Assembly (NCBI GenBank): GCA_024404395.1
Contig: JAKSPZ010000004.1
Coordinates: 1 to 16,948, forward strand
DNA length: 16,948 bases
Reading direction: 5' to 3'
Source: Clostridia bacterium
GTDB taxonomy: Bacteria > Bacillota > Clostridia > Christensenellales > Aristaeellaceae
A program made the position numbers and the translations under genes. Below, in pieces: positions 7,617 to 14,335 of this stretch. Each line of letters opens with the position of its first letter. Position 1 is the first letter of the stretch. The notes below the pieces were generated by a model. That model had not been told where the DNA came from and did no database searches. It saw only the letters and a program-made list of their open reading frames with translations.

Positions 7617-8687
7617 ATGGCAGTGTTTACCGTAACCGATTATGACAAAATGGTATACGAGCAGGAGCTGAAAGATTTCCTGCCCGCAAAGATGATCGAC
7701 ATCCACACCCATGTGTGGCGCAAGGACATCCAGGGCGAAAAGAAGCTTCGTCCCGGCGAGGTCAAGCGCACCGTTACCTGGCCGTCTCTGGTCGCCAAGG
7801 ACAACTCCATCGAGGACCTGCAGGAGACCTATCGCCTCATGTTCCCCGGCAAGGATGTCAAGGCCCTGATCTTCGCCAACGGCGGCAACTTTGAGACCCT
7901 GGGCGCCTGCAACGACTACATTGCCGACGCTTCCCGCCGTTCCGAGTTCCCCGCCCTGTACTTCTCCCATCCCACCCAGAGCGGTGAGGAGCTGGAGCAG
8001 AAGATCCGCGAAGGCGGCTTCCTGGGCGTCAAGAGCTATCTGAGCCTCTCCCCCGTGTATCTCCCCGAAGCGGAGATCCGCATTCTGGACTTCTTCCCCC
8101 ACCATCAGCTGAAGGTGCTGGACAAGATGGGCGCCATCGTCATGTGCCACATCCCGCGCCACGGCCGTCTGAAGGATCCCGTCAATCTGGCTCAGATCCT
8201 TGAGATCAAGCAGAAGTACCCCAACCTGAAGCTGATCATCGCCCACATCGGCCGCGCATACACCGAGAACGACGTCGGCGAAGCCTTCAAGATCCTCGCT
8301 CCCGCCACCACCCTGATGTTCGACTTCTGCGCCAACACCTGCAGCTTTGCCATGCAGAAGCTGCTGGAGGCCTATGGTCCCGATCACGCCATGTTCGGCA
8401 GCGATCTGCCCATCCTCCGCATGCGCATGAAGCGTATCGAAGAGAACAACACCTACATCAACCTGGTACCTCCGGGAATGTACGGCGATCCCAAGCAGGA
8501 CAGCCACCTCCGTGAAGTCTCCAAGGAAGAGGGCGAGAAGCTCACCTTCTTCATGTACGAGGAGATCCGCGCCTTCAAGGTCGCGGCAAGGAACGTAGGT
8601 CTCACCGCCGCCGACGTTGAGAAGTGCTTCTACAGCACCGCCAAGAACCTCATCGACGGCGCCCGCACCGCGATCTACGGCAAATAA
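7617..8687 (+). CDS. Amidohydrolase-2 family TIM-barrel metal hydrolase, copy 1
   Basis: A 356-residue protein with the pattern of the Amidohydrolase-2 group (ACMSD, sugar-lactonase and decarboxylase relatives). Visible are the HxH metal site IDIHTHVW (His30, His32), the lysine strand LGVKSYL (Lys139), MCHIPRHGR (His178, with His182 nearby), IIAHIGR (His210), and the final metal or acid residue in FGSDLP (Asp263). Members hydrolyse lactones, esters or amides, or decarboxylate, and the substrate here is unknown. It lies in a sugar import, isomerase and kinase operon, so opening a sugar lactone or removing a substituent from an imported sugar is the likeliest job (inference). GGGAGG lies 6 bases before the ATG. 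The next gene is a close paralogue. No signal peptide is present, so it is cytoplasmic. Confidence 0.85.
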   Translation: MAVFTVTDYDKMVYEQELKDFLPAKMIDIHTHVWRKDIQGEKKLRPGEVKRTVTWPSLVAKDNSIEDLQETYRLMFPGKDVKALIFANGGNFETLGACNDYIADASRRSEFPALYFSHPTQSGEELEQKIREGGFLGVKSYLSLSPVYLPEAEIRILDFFPHHQLKVLDKMGAIVMCHIPRHGRLKDPVNLAQILEIKQKYPNLKLIIAHIGRAYTENDVGEAFKILAPATTLMFDFCANTCSFAMQKLLEAYGPDHAMFGSDLPILRMRMKRIEENNTYINLVPPGMYGDPKQDSHLREVSKEEGEKLTFFMYEEIRAFKVAARNVGLTAADVEKCFYSTAKNLIDGARTAIYGK

Positions 8688-8839
8688 ACTTTCAGACGGC
8701 GATCCCCAAGGCCGCCGCCGGAGGGGTCGCCGTCATACTGCATTCGTCAGTTTTGAAGGAGTGAATCATAATGGCACTGTTCACCGTAACGGATTACGAC
8801 AAAATGGTATACGAGCAGGAGCTGAAAGATTTCCTGCCC
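7644..8839 (+). repeat. Direct repeats marking a tandem gene duplication
   Basis: A 42-base stretch is identical at 7644-7685 and 8798-8839, in the 5' part of the two amidohydrolase genes. Other long identical runs occur in the middle and 3' parts, for example around 8169-8200 and 9327-9358. Synonymous identity at this level points to a fairly recent duplication or to gene conversion, although strong codon bias contributes. Confidence 0.75.
8695..8734 (+). other. Hairpin between the two amidohydrolase genes
   Basis: GACGGCGATCCCC (8695-8707) pairs with GGGGTCGCCGTC (8723-8734), leaving one bulged T and a GC-rich 15-base loop. No T-run follows, so it is more likely an mRNA stability or processing element than a terminator. 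Confidence 0.55.
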
Positions 8840-9844
8840 AAGAAGATCATCGACGTCCACACCCATATCTGGAAGACCGAGATCATGGGTCCCAAGGAGC
8901 TGCGTCCCGGCGAGGTCAAGCGTCAGGTCACCTGGCCGTCTCTGGTCGCCAAGGACAATTCCGTGGAGGACCTGTATGAGACCTACCGCCTCATGTTCCC
9001 CGACAAGGAAGTCACGCCCCTGATCTTCGGCACCTCCGACGGCGGCGTCAAGTCCATCGACGCCTGCGACCGCTACGTCATGGAGTCCGCCAAGAAGACC
9101 GGCGCCCCCGCCCTCTGCTATTCCCTGCCCACCTACAGCGCGGAAGAGCTGGAACGTCGCGTGATCGAGGGCGGCTTCCTCGGCATCAAGAGCTACCTGA
9201 CCCTCGCCCCCGTGTATCTCCCCGAAGCGGAGATCCGCATCTTTGACTTCTTCCCGCCCCATCAGCTGGAGGTCATGAACAAGCTGGGCGGCATCGTCAT
9301 GCTGCACATCCCGAGAAACGGACGCCTGAAGGATCCCGTCAATCTGGCTCAGATCCTCGAGATCAAGCAGAAGTGGCCCAAGGTCCGCCTGATCATCGCC
9401 CACATCGGTCGTGCCTACACCGAGAACGACGTCGGCGATGCCTTCAAGATCCTCGCCCCCGCGGCGGATCTGATGTTCGACTTCACCGCCAACACCTGCG
9501 CCTACGCCATGGAGAAGCTGCTGGAGTCCTTCGGACCCGACCACACCATGTTCGGCAGCGACCTGCCCATCCTCCGCATGCGCATGAAGCGTATCGAAGA
9601 GAACAACACTTACATCAACCTCATCCCCCCGGGAATGTACGGCGATCCCAAGCAGGACAGCCACCTGCGTGAGGTCTCCGCGGCCGAAGGCGAGAAGCTG
9701 ACCTTCTTCATGTACGAAGAGATCCGCTCCTTCAAGATCGCCGCGAAGAACGTCGGCCTTTCCGCCGCTGACGTTGAGAAGTGCTTCTATACCACCGCCA
9801 AGACCCTCATCGACGGCGCCAAGGCGGATATCTACGGCAAATAA
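8771..9844 (+). CDS. Amidohydrolase-2 family TIM-barrel metal hydrolase, copy 2
   Basis: A 357-residue tandem paralogue of the preceding gene. By eye 48 of the first 60 residues and 84 of the last 96 are identical, with a one-residue indel near residue 88. The metal-site residues are kept: IDVHTHIW (His30, His32), LGIKSYL (Lys140), MLHIPRNGR (His179), IIAHIGR (His211) and FGSDLP (Asp264). A notable change is Asn183 where copy 1 has His182, in the loop after the conserved histidine, so the two may differ in substrate or step. AAGGAG lies 9 bases before the ATG. The isomerase gene begins 22 bases after the stop. The function is inferred from context only, as a hydrolase or lactonase in sugar breakdown. 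Confidence 0.85.
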   Translation: MALFTVTDYDKMVYEQELKDFLPKKIIDVHTHIWKTEIMGPKELRPGEVKRQVTWPSLVAKDNSVEDLYETYRLMFPDKEVTPLIFGTSDGGVKSIDACDRYVMESAKKTGAPALCYSLPTYSAEELERRVIEGGFLGIKSYLTLAPVYLPEAEIRIFDFFPPHQLEVMNKLGGIVMLHIPRNGRLKDPVNLAQILEIKQKWPKVRLIIAHIGRAYTENDVGDAFKILAPAADLMFDFTANTCAYAMEKLLESFGPDHTMFGSDLPILRMRMKRIEENNTYINLIPPGMYGDPKQDSHLREVSAAEGEKLTFFMYEEIRSFKIAAKNVGLSAADVEKCFYTTAKTLIDGAKADIYGK

Positions 9845-9866
9845 TTCATAAAAGGAGATCATTACT

Positions 9867-11258
9867 ATGGCTAACATCAAAGTCGGTTTCCTGCCCCTGT
9901 ACATCAAGCTTTATGACGACAGCAACCCCCACTATCGCGATCCCATGGTCAAGCATATGAAGACCCACATCTCCATGCTGGAGAGCCAGGGCCTCGAGCT
10001 GGTCGTTGCGGATGTCTGCCGTATCAAGCCCGAGTTCGACGCCGCCATCCAGATGTTCATCGATAACGATGTTGACGCCGTCATCACCCAGCACCTCGCC
10101 TACTCCCCCTCTCTGGAGAGCATCGAAGCCCTGAAGCGCCTCGAGGTCCCGATCATCATCCTCGACGCCACCGTTGACTACGAGCTCATCGAGAAGGCCG
10201 GCTACTATTCCGGTATCTCCTACAACCACGGCATCCACGGCGTTCAGGATATGACCAACCTGCTCCGCCAGAACGGCAAGAAGTACTGGATCTGCGCCGG
10301 TCATGCCCTCCATTCCGAAGTCATCGCCGAGGTCGTCGGTTACTGCCGCGCCGCCAAGGTCATGAAGAACTACAAGACCGCCCGCGTCGGCGCTGTCGGC
10401 GGCGAGTTCTACGGCATGGGCGACTTTGCCATCACCCCCGAAAACTACAAGAAGCGCATCGGTGCCACCGTTGTTGAAATGACCAACGAAGACACCGCCA
10501 AGTACGTCGCCGCCGTTACCGAAGAAGAGGTCGACGCCGAGATCGCCTGGGACGCCGTCAACTTCACCAACGAGCTCACCGACATCCCCAACTACCGCCT
10601 GGCTGTCAAGTCCGGTCTGGCAGTCCGCAAGTGGATGGCCGACAACGAGCTGAACGCCTGCACCGTCAACTTCCTGTCTCTGGACAAGTGCGGCCTGCCC
10701 AAGATGCCCTTCGCAGAGTGCTCCAAGATGCTCATGCGCGGTCTGGGCTATGCCGGCGAAGGCGACACCCTCACCGCAGGTCTGGTCGGCGCACTGCGTC
10801 AGGTCTATCCCAACACCACCTTCACCGAGATGTTCTGCCCCGACTGGAAGGAGAACGTCATCCTGCTCAACCACATGGGTGAGTGCAACCTGAACCTGGC
10901 TCAGTGGAAGCCCGTCCTCCGCAGCCTGCCCTTCAACTACAACACCTGCGGCGACACCGCTGCCGCCTACGGCTGCATGCGCGCCGGCAAGGCCGTGTTC
11001 ATCAACGTCGCACCCATGGGCGAAGGCTTCTCCATGGTCGTGACCCCCGTTGAGATGCTGGGCGTCGGTCTGGAGTTCGGTATCTACCGCAAGTCCATCC
11101 AGGGCTGGATGAAGCCCTGCAAGCCCATCAAGGAATTCCTGAAGGAGTTCTCCATGCTGGGCGGCACCCATCACTCCGCACTGGTCTACGATGCCAACAT
11201 CGACGAGATCGCCGCATTCGGCGAGATGATGGGCTTCGAGGTTCACAAGATCGTCTGA
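9867..11258 (+). CDS. L-arabinose/L-fucose isomerase-like sugar isomerase
   Basis: Expected to interconvert an aldose and a ketose with a divalent metal ion (often Mn2+) in the cytoplasm. At 463 residues it is slightly shorter than AraA (about 500). The N-terminal Rossmann-like part (1-170) includes GFLPLYIKLYDD. The second half aligns by eye with AraA's active site: Glu298 in GEGDTLTA, Glu321 in FTEMF, His336 in LLNHMGEC and His435/436 in LGGTHHSAL. These correspond to AraA residues Glu306, Glu333, His350 and His450. Outside these motifs it is divergent, so the natural sugar is uncertain. AAGGAG lies 9 bases before the ATG. It is the last gene of the operon, ahead of a strong terminator, and its ketose product would feed the kinase encoded first. 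Confidence 0.85.
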   Translation: MANIKVGFLPLYIKLYDDSNPHYRDPMVKHMKTHISMLESQGLELVVADVCRIKPEFDAAIQMFIDNDVDAVITQHLAYSPSLESIEALKRLEVPIIILDATVDYELIEKAGYYSGISYNHGIHGVQDMTNLLRQNGKKYWICAGHALHSEVIAEVVGYCRAAKVMKNYKTARVGAVGGEFYGMGDFAITPENYKKRIGATVVEMTNEDTAKYVAAVTEEEVDAEIAWDAVNFTNELTDIPNYRLAVKSGLAVRKWMADNELNACTVNFLSLDKCGLPKMPFAECSKMLMRGLGYAGEGDTLTAGLVGALRQVYPNTTFTEMFCPDWKENVILLNHMGECNLNLAQWKPVLRSLPFNYNTCGDTAAAYGCMRAGKAVFINVAPMGEGFSMVVTPVEMLGVGLEFGIYRKSIQGWMKPCKPIKEFLKEFSMLGGTHHSALVYDANIDEIAAFGEMMGFEVHKIV

Positions 11259-11276
11259 TCGGATCCGTGTGAACGG

Positions 11277-11305
11277 TTGAAACCATAACATAAAACCCGT
11301 ATAAT
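11277..11305 (+). promoter_or_regulatory. Sigma-A promoter overlapping the operon terminator
   Basis: TTGAAA (11277-11282), a 17-base spacer and a perfect TATAAT (11300-11305). The predicted start near 11312 falls inside the first arm of the terminator hairpin (11306-11331). Transcripts from this promoter would lack part of that arm and escape termination. It probably serves the membrane protein gene at 11364. Confidence 0.75.
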
Positions 11306-11340
11306 AACCCTCCGAGATCCCTCGGAGGGTTTCTTTATTT
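11306..11340 (+). terminator. Intrinsic terminator of the sugar operon
   Basis: AACCCTCCGAG (11306-11316), loop ATCC, exact complement (11321-11331), then TTCTTTATTT. An 11-bp stem and T-rich tail, 48 bases after the isomerase stop codon. Confidence 0.92.
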
Positions 11341-11363
11341 GCTGTCAAAGGACTTGAACGATC

Positions 11364-11900
11364 ATGCCCGATATCAATATCCCCGCCCAGCTGGTGGGCT
11401 TATGCGGAATGGCGACGATGTCGCTGTCCTATCAGATCAACAACCGCAAGAAGATCATACTGGTGCAGACGCTGAACAACCTCTTCTGGCTGCTGCACTT
11501 CCTGATGCTGGGCGCCATGGCCAGCGTGGGCGTGAACATCGTGTCCATCGTCCGCAATCTGCTGTTCGTCAACCGCGGACGGAACCGCTTCTTCTCCTCC
11601 GTGCTGCTGCCCGTGATCGTGTGCCTCGCCTATGTCGCCGCCGTGGCGAGCGTGTGGGCGGGTCCCGTCGACCTTTTGACCATGGGCGCCGCCATCATCA
11701 ACACCGTGTCCCTGTGGCTGAAGTCGGAGAAGAAGATCCGCGCGCTGAACATGTTCTCCTCCCCCATGTGGCTGGTCTACAACGCGCTGAACGGCTCCGT
11801 GGCGGGCATCATCACCGAGGTCTGCGTCATGACCTCCATCATCATCTCCATCATCCGCTTCGACATCCTGAAGAAGGAAAAGCCTGTCAAGAAGGCATAA
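11364..11900 (+). CDS. YgjV-like integral membrane protein
   Basis: A 178-residue, very hydrophobic protein resembling the bacterial inner-membrane YgjV family, whose function is not established. It has five or six membrane segments, at roughly 6-24, 30-52, 78-98, 100-118 and 150-166. The family-like features are YQINNRKKIILVQTLNNLFW near 22-42, followed by the LLHFLMLGA strip and IVRNLLF (62-68). These recall the conserved 'same length, two repeats' architecture of small hairpin-helix membrane proteins. The C-terminus is basic (LKKEKPVKKA). A loose AAAGGA site lies about 12 bases before the ATG. It appears to be a single-gene transcript between the overlapping promoter at 11277-11305 and a strong terminator right after its stop codon. 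A role in B12 or sugar transport cannot be claimed. Confidence 0.72.
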   Translation: MPDINIPAQLVGLCGMATMSLSYQINNRKKIILVQTLNNLFWLLHFLMLGAMASVGVNIVSIVRNLLFVNRGRNRFFSSVLLPVIVCLAYVAAVASVWAGPVDLLTMGAAIINTVSLWLKSEKKIRALNMFSSPMWLVYNALNGSVAGIITEVCVMTSIIISIIRFDILKKEKPVKKA

Positions 11901-11902
11901 AC

Positions 11903-11936
11903 AAAAAGCAATGTGCAAAATGCACATTGCTTTTTT
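11903..11936 (+). terminator. Strong intrinsic terminator after the YgjV-like gene
   Basis: AAAAAGCAATGTGCA (11903-11917), loop AAA, exact complement (11921-11935) ending in T6. The flanking A and T runs make it able to work in both directions. Confidence 0.95.
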
Positions 11937-11967
11937 GAGCCACGACTTAGTTTTAACAAACCAACCG

Positions 11968-11996
11968 TTGTTTATTGATAAAACCCGTTGTATAAT
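11968..11996 (+). promoter_or_regulatory. Promoter of the cobalamin riboswitch/transport operon
   Basis: TTGTTT (11968-11973), a 17-base spacer and a perfect TATAAT (11991-11996), with the start expected near 12003. That is just before the riboswitch P1 stem at 12016. Confidence 0.8.
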
Positions 11997-12015
11997 CACC
12001 CCGAAAACTGAATCG

Positions 12016-12180
12016 ATTGTACGGATTTTGCCTTCGGGCAGGAAGCTGGGTGCGAATCCCACACAAGGACGTTACTGTATTTGCGGAGAAAAGCTCTGTC
12101 GCCCATAAGGGCAGGCCACTGGGATGACCGGGAAGGCCGAGCGGATCGATGAGGCATGAGTCAGGATACATCCGGACAAT
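12016..12180 (+). ncRNA. Cobalamin (B12) riboswitch aptamer
   Basis: An RNA sensor of adenosyl- or methyl-cobalamin-type ligands in the leader of the transport operon. P1 is ATTGTACGGAT (12016-12026) with ATCCGGACAAT (12170-12180), ten of eleven paired. Core signatures are GGTGCGAATCCCAC (about 12049-12062), GCCACTGGGA (12115-12124) with GGGAAGGC (12130-12137), and the B12 box GAGTCAGGATACAT (12158-12171). Length and element order fit the cobalamin class. Which cobalamin form is preferred cannot be told by eye. Confidence 0.93.
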
Positions 12181-12242
12181 TATGCAAAGCCTTCGCGGAC
12201 CCCGAAGCAATGGGTATCTCTTATTTGACGTGCCTTTATTTG

Positions 12243-12276
12243 CTGCGCCGTTCCGCAAAGGAATTGCGCAGTTTTT
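12243..12276 (+). terminator. Riboswitch expression-platform terminator
   Basis: CTGCGC (12243-12248) pairs with GCGCAG (12266-12271), and inside it TTCC/GGAA (12251-12254, 12260-12263) closes a GCAAA loop. T5 follows at 12272-12276. Placed between aptamer and first gene, it would stop transcription when B12 is plentiful. A smaller TGCCG/CGGCA hairpin (12281-12297) sits just before the ribosome-binding site (AAAGGAG, 12303-12309). I could not identify a clear antiterminator. Confidence 0.85.
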
Positions 12277-12317
12277 AATATGCCGCGAAACCCGGCAAAA
12301 ATAAAGGAGCGAACCCC

Positions 12318-13271
12318 ATGAAGAAATTCCTCTCCGTCCTGCTCGTGCTCTGCATGGCCCTTTCCCTGACCTTCGCCTTCGCCGACGAGGTCTACGAGCC
12401 CGTTACCATCGTTAACGGCGACCGCACCATCACCTTCACCGAGATGCCCACCGGCATCCTGTCCTGCAACACCTGCGCCACCGAGAACATCATCATGCTC
12501 GGCCTTGCCGACAAGCTGGTCGGCCGCAACGTTCCCTCCAACCCCGCCGACGTTCCTCTGGAGGAGCTTCAGCCCGCCGTCGAGAACGTTCCCACCTTCG
12601 AGAAGAGCCACGAAAATGCCGTTGCTTCCGGCGCAGATTTCGTGATCGGTCAGGTCTCCGTTTTCCGCGAAAGCACCTGGGGCAGCTATGAGATGTTCGA
12701 GAGCAAGGGCATCAACTGCTACACCATCAGCGGCACCATCGTTCTGGACGAGACCGTTGAGAACATCTACGAAGACGTCCGCGCACTGGGCGCCATCTTC
12801 AAGGTCGAAGACCGCGCCGAAGAGCTGATCGCCGACATCCAGGCCCGCATCGACGCCGTTCAGGAGACCGTCAGCGTCGTCGCCGAAGAGGACAAGCCCG
12901 TTGTCTTCGTCATGGACAGCAACAACGGCAATGAGATCTACACCACCTCTTCCGGTCTGCAGAGCAACCTGATCGAGCTGGCCGGCGGCATCAACGCCAC
13001 CAAGGGCATGGCCGATTCCCGTTGGTTCACCACCTCCGTTGAAGTCATCGTCGAGACCAACCCCGACATCATCATCTTCAACGACTACGGCTCTCAGACC
13101 ATCGAGGAGAAGATCGATTTCATCGAGTCCAACCCCGCTCTGCAGGATGTTCCCGCCGTTGCCAATAAGAATTATGTCATCATCCCCCTGGTTCAGGTCA
13201 TGCAGGATGTCCGCGCCGCCGCGGCTTGCGAGACCTTCGCTCAGGCCTTCTATCCTGATCTGTTCGCCTGA
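12318..13271 (+). CDS. btuF: Cobalamin/iron-siderophore-type ABC binding protein (BtuF-like)
   Basis: Extracytoplasmic binding protein of the Peripla_BP_2 fold, which in this class carries B12, haem or ferric siderophores. The riboswitch upstream makes cobalamin or a precursor the likely cargo. It has 317 residues. A signal peptide ends at about AFA|DE (Ala22). Cys12 lacks a lipobox context, so lipid anchoring is doubtful. Family features are the opening strand ITFTEMPTGILSC, ENIIMLGLADKLVG (56-69), the long backbone helix in the middle (VENIYEDVRALGAIF...), and VEVIVETNPDIIIFND toward the C-terminus. AAAGGAG lies 8 bases before the ATG. The permease gene begins two bases after the stop. Iron-siderophore uptake is the alternative but fits the riboswitch less well. 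Confidence 0.85.
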   Translation: MKKFLSVLLVLCMALSLTFAFADEVYEPVTIVNGDRTITFTEMPTGILSCNTCATENIIMLGLADKLVGRNVPSNPADVPLEELQPAVENVPTFEKSHENAVASGADFVIGQVSVFRESTWGSYEMFESKGINCYTISGTIVLDETVENIYEDVRALGAIFKVEDRAEELIADIQARIDAVQETVSVVAEEDKPVVFVMDSNNGNEIYTTSSGLQSNLIELAGGINATKGMADSRWFTTSVEVIVETNPDIIIFNDYGSQTIEEKIDFIESNPALQDVPAVANKNYVIIPLVQVMQDVRAAAACETFAQAFYPDLFA

Positions 13272-13273
13272 TC

Positions 13274-14335
13274 ATGAAAAAGTTCTTAAGAACACCGATC
13301 GTGCTGACCCTGCTGCTCGCAGGGTTGGCATTTTCTATCGTAGCCACGGTGAGCATAGGCTCTTCCGAGCTTCCGCTTGCGAATGCTTACGGCATACTCG
13401 TCGATAAGCTTTTCAACGGCGGCAAAAGGATCGCCGAAGGGCTCTATCCGAACAGCCAGTATCAGGTGATCTGGAATATCCGACTGCCCCGCGTCATCTT
13501 CGGCATGTTATGCGGTGCGGGCCTCTCCGTTTGCGGCGCCGCAATGCAGTCTCTTGTCCTCAACCCCATCGCAGACCCCTATGTCCTCGGCATTTCGTCC
13601 GGTGCCAGTGCGGGCGCAGCCTTCGCGCTGCTGGTCCCGCTGCCGTTGATCGGCGGTTCAAACCAGACCATGCTCTTCGCCATGTTCGGTGCGCTACTGG
13701 CCAGTGCGGTCGTGTATTTCATGGCGCGCGCCGGCGGCGGCGGACAGATCCGTCCCGTTACGCTTCTCCTTTCGGGTACGGCCGTAAACGCGGTCATGAG
13801 CGCAATCACGTCCCTTCTGGTGTTTCTGGCCAAAAGCCCGGAGAGCATCACCGCGGTCTACAACTGGCAGATGGGCTCCATTGCCGCCGCACAGTGGACC
13901 ACGCTGACCTTTCCGCTCATTGCCGTCATCATCGGCACCGTGATCTTCACGCTCAACGGCACACGCTTCAATCAGCTGATGATGGGCGACGAAGACGCCA
14001 TGAGCATGGGCCTCAACGTGCCCCTCTTCAGAACCACCATGTTCATCGTCTCCTCCGTTGTGGTGGCTTCCCTCGTTTCCGTCACCGGCATCATCGGCTT
14101 TGTGGGTCTTGTGATCCCCCACATCGTCCGACTCATCACGGGCACCAGTGACAACAAGCGGGTGATCCCGTTCAGCGCGATCCTTGGCGCCATTTACCTA
14201 ATCTGGGCAGATGCGGCAGCGCGAGGACTGTTTGGCCGGGCCGAATTGCCCCTCGGTATCATCACTGCCTTTGTCGGCGCACCTTTCTTCCTCTACCTCA
14301 TGGCACGGAAAAAATACGGAGGGAACGGACGATGA
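13274..14335 (+). CDS. btuC: BtuC/FecCD-family ABC permease
   Basis: The membrane channel subunit for B12 or siderophore import, expected to form a homodimer with about ten helices per chain. It has 353 residues, close to the usual 330-350. Visible family motifs are IRLPRVIFGMLCGAGLSVCGAAMQ (split across 69-92), NPIADPYVLGISSGAS (97-112), the ATPase-contact loop GFVGLVIPHIVR (275-286) and the terminal ELPLGIITAFVGAPFF (324-339). It starts two bases after the binding-protein stop with no clear ribosome-binding site of its own, suggesting translational coupling. Its end overlaps the ATPase gene by four bases (ATGA). Codon use is less biased than in the binding-protein gene, fitting lower expression. 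Confidence 0.92.
   Translation: MKKFLRTPIVLTLLLAGLAFSIVATVSIGSSELPLANAYGILVDKLFNGGKRIAEGLYPNSQYQVIWNIRLPRVIFGMLCGAGLSVCGAAMQSLVLNPIADPYVLGISSGASAGAAFALLVPLPLIGGSNQTMLFAMFGALLASAVVYFMARAGGGGQIRPVTLLLSGTAVNAVMSAITSLLVFLAKSPESITAVYNWQMGSIAAAQWTTLTFPLIAVIIGTVIFTLNGTRFNQLMMGDEDAMSMGLNVPLFRTTMFIVSSVVVASLVSVTGIIGFVGLVIPHIVRLITGTSDNKRVIPFSAILGAIYLIWADAAARGLFGRAELPLGIITAFVGAPFFLYLMARKKYGGNGR

Noticed and set aside
1708..8507. Long minus-strand open frames opposite dus, the kinase, binding protein, permeases and hydrolases
   Set aside because: High third-position GC opens the antisense frame. Their products are His/Gly/Asp-rich without motifs, and they lack plausible ribosome-binding sites.
7617..9844. 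Amidohydrolases as uronate isomerase (UxaC), which would fit sugar breakdown
   Set aside because: Length (about 356 versus about 470) and motif layout fit the Amidohydrolase-2 group instead.
9846..11348. 500-codon minus-strand open frame opposite the isomerase
   Set aside because: Antisense shadow of a strongly supported gene; composition is atypical for protein.
11911..12108. Short + strand open frame across terminator, promoter and riboswitch
   Set aside because: It starts inside a terminator hairpin and runs through the aptamer; RNA structure explains the sequence.
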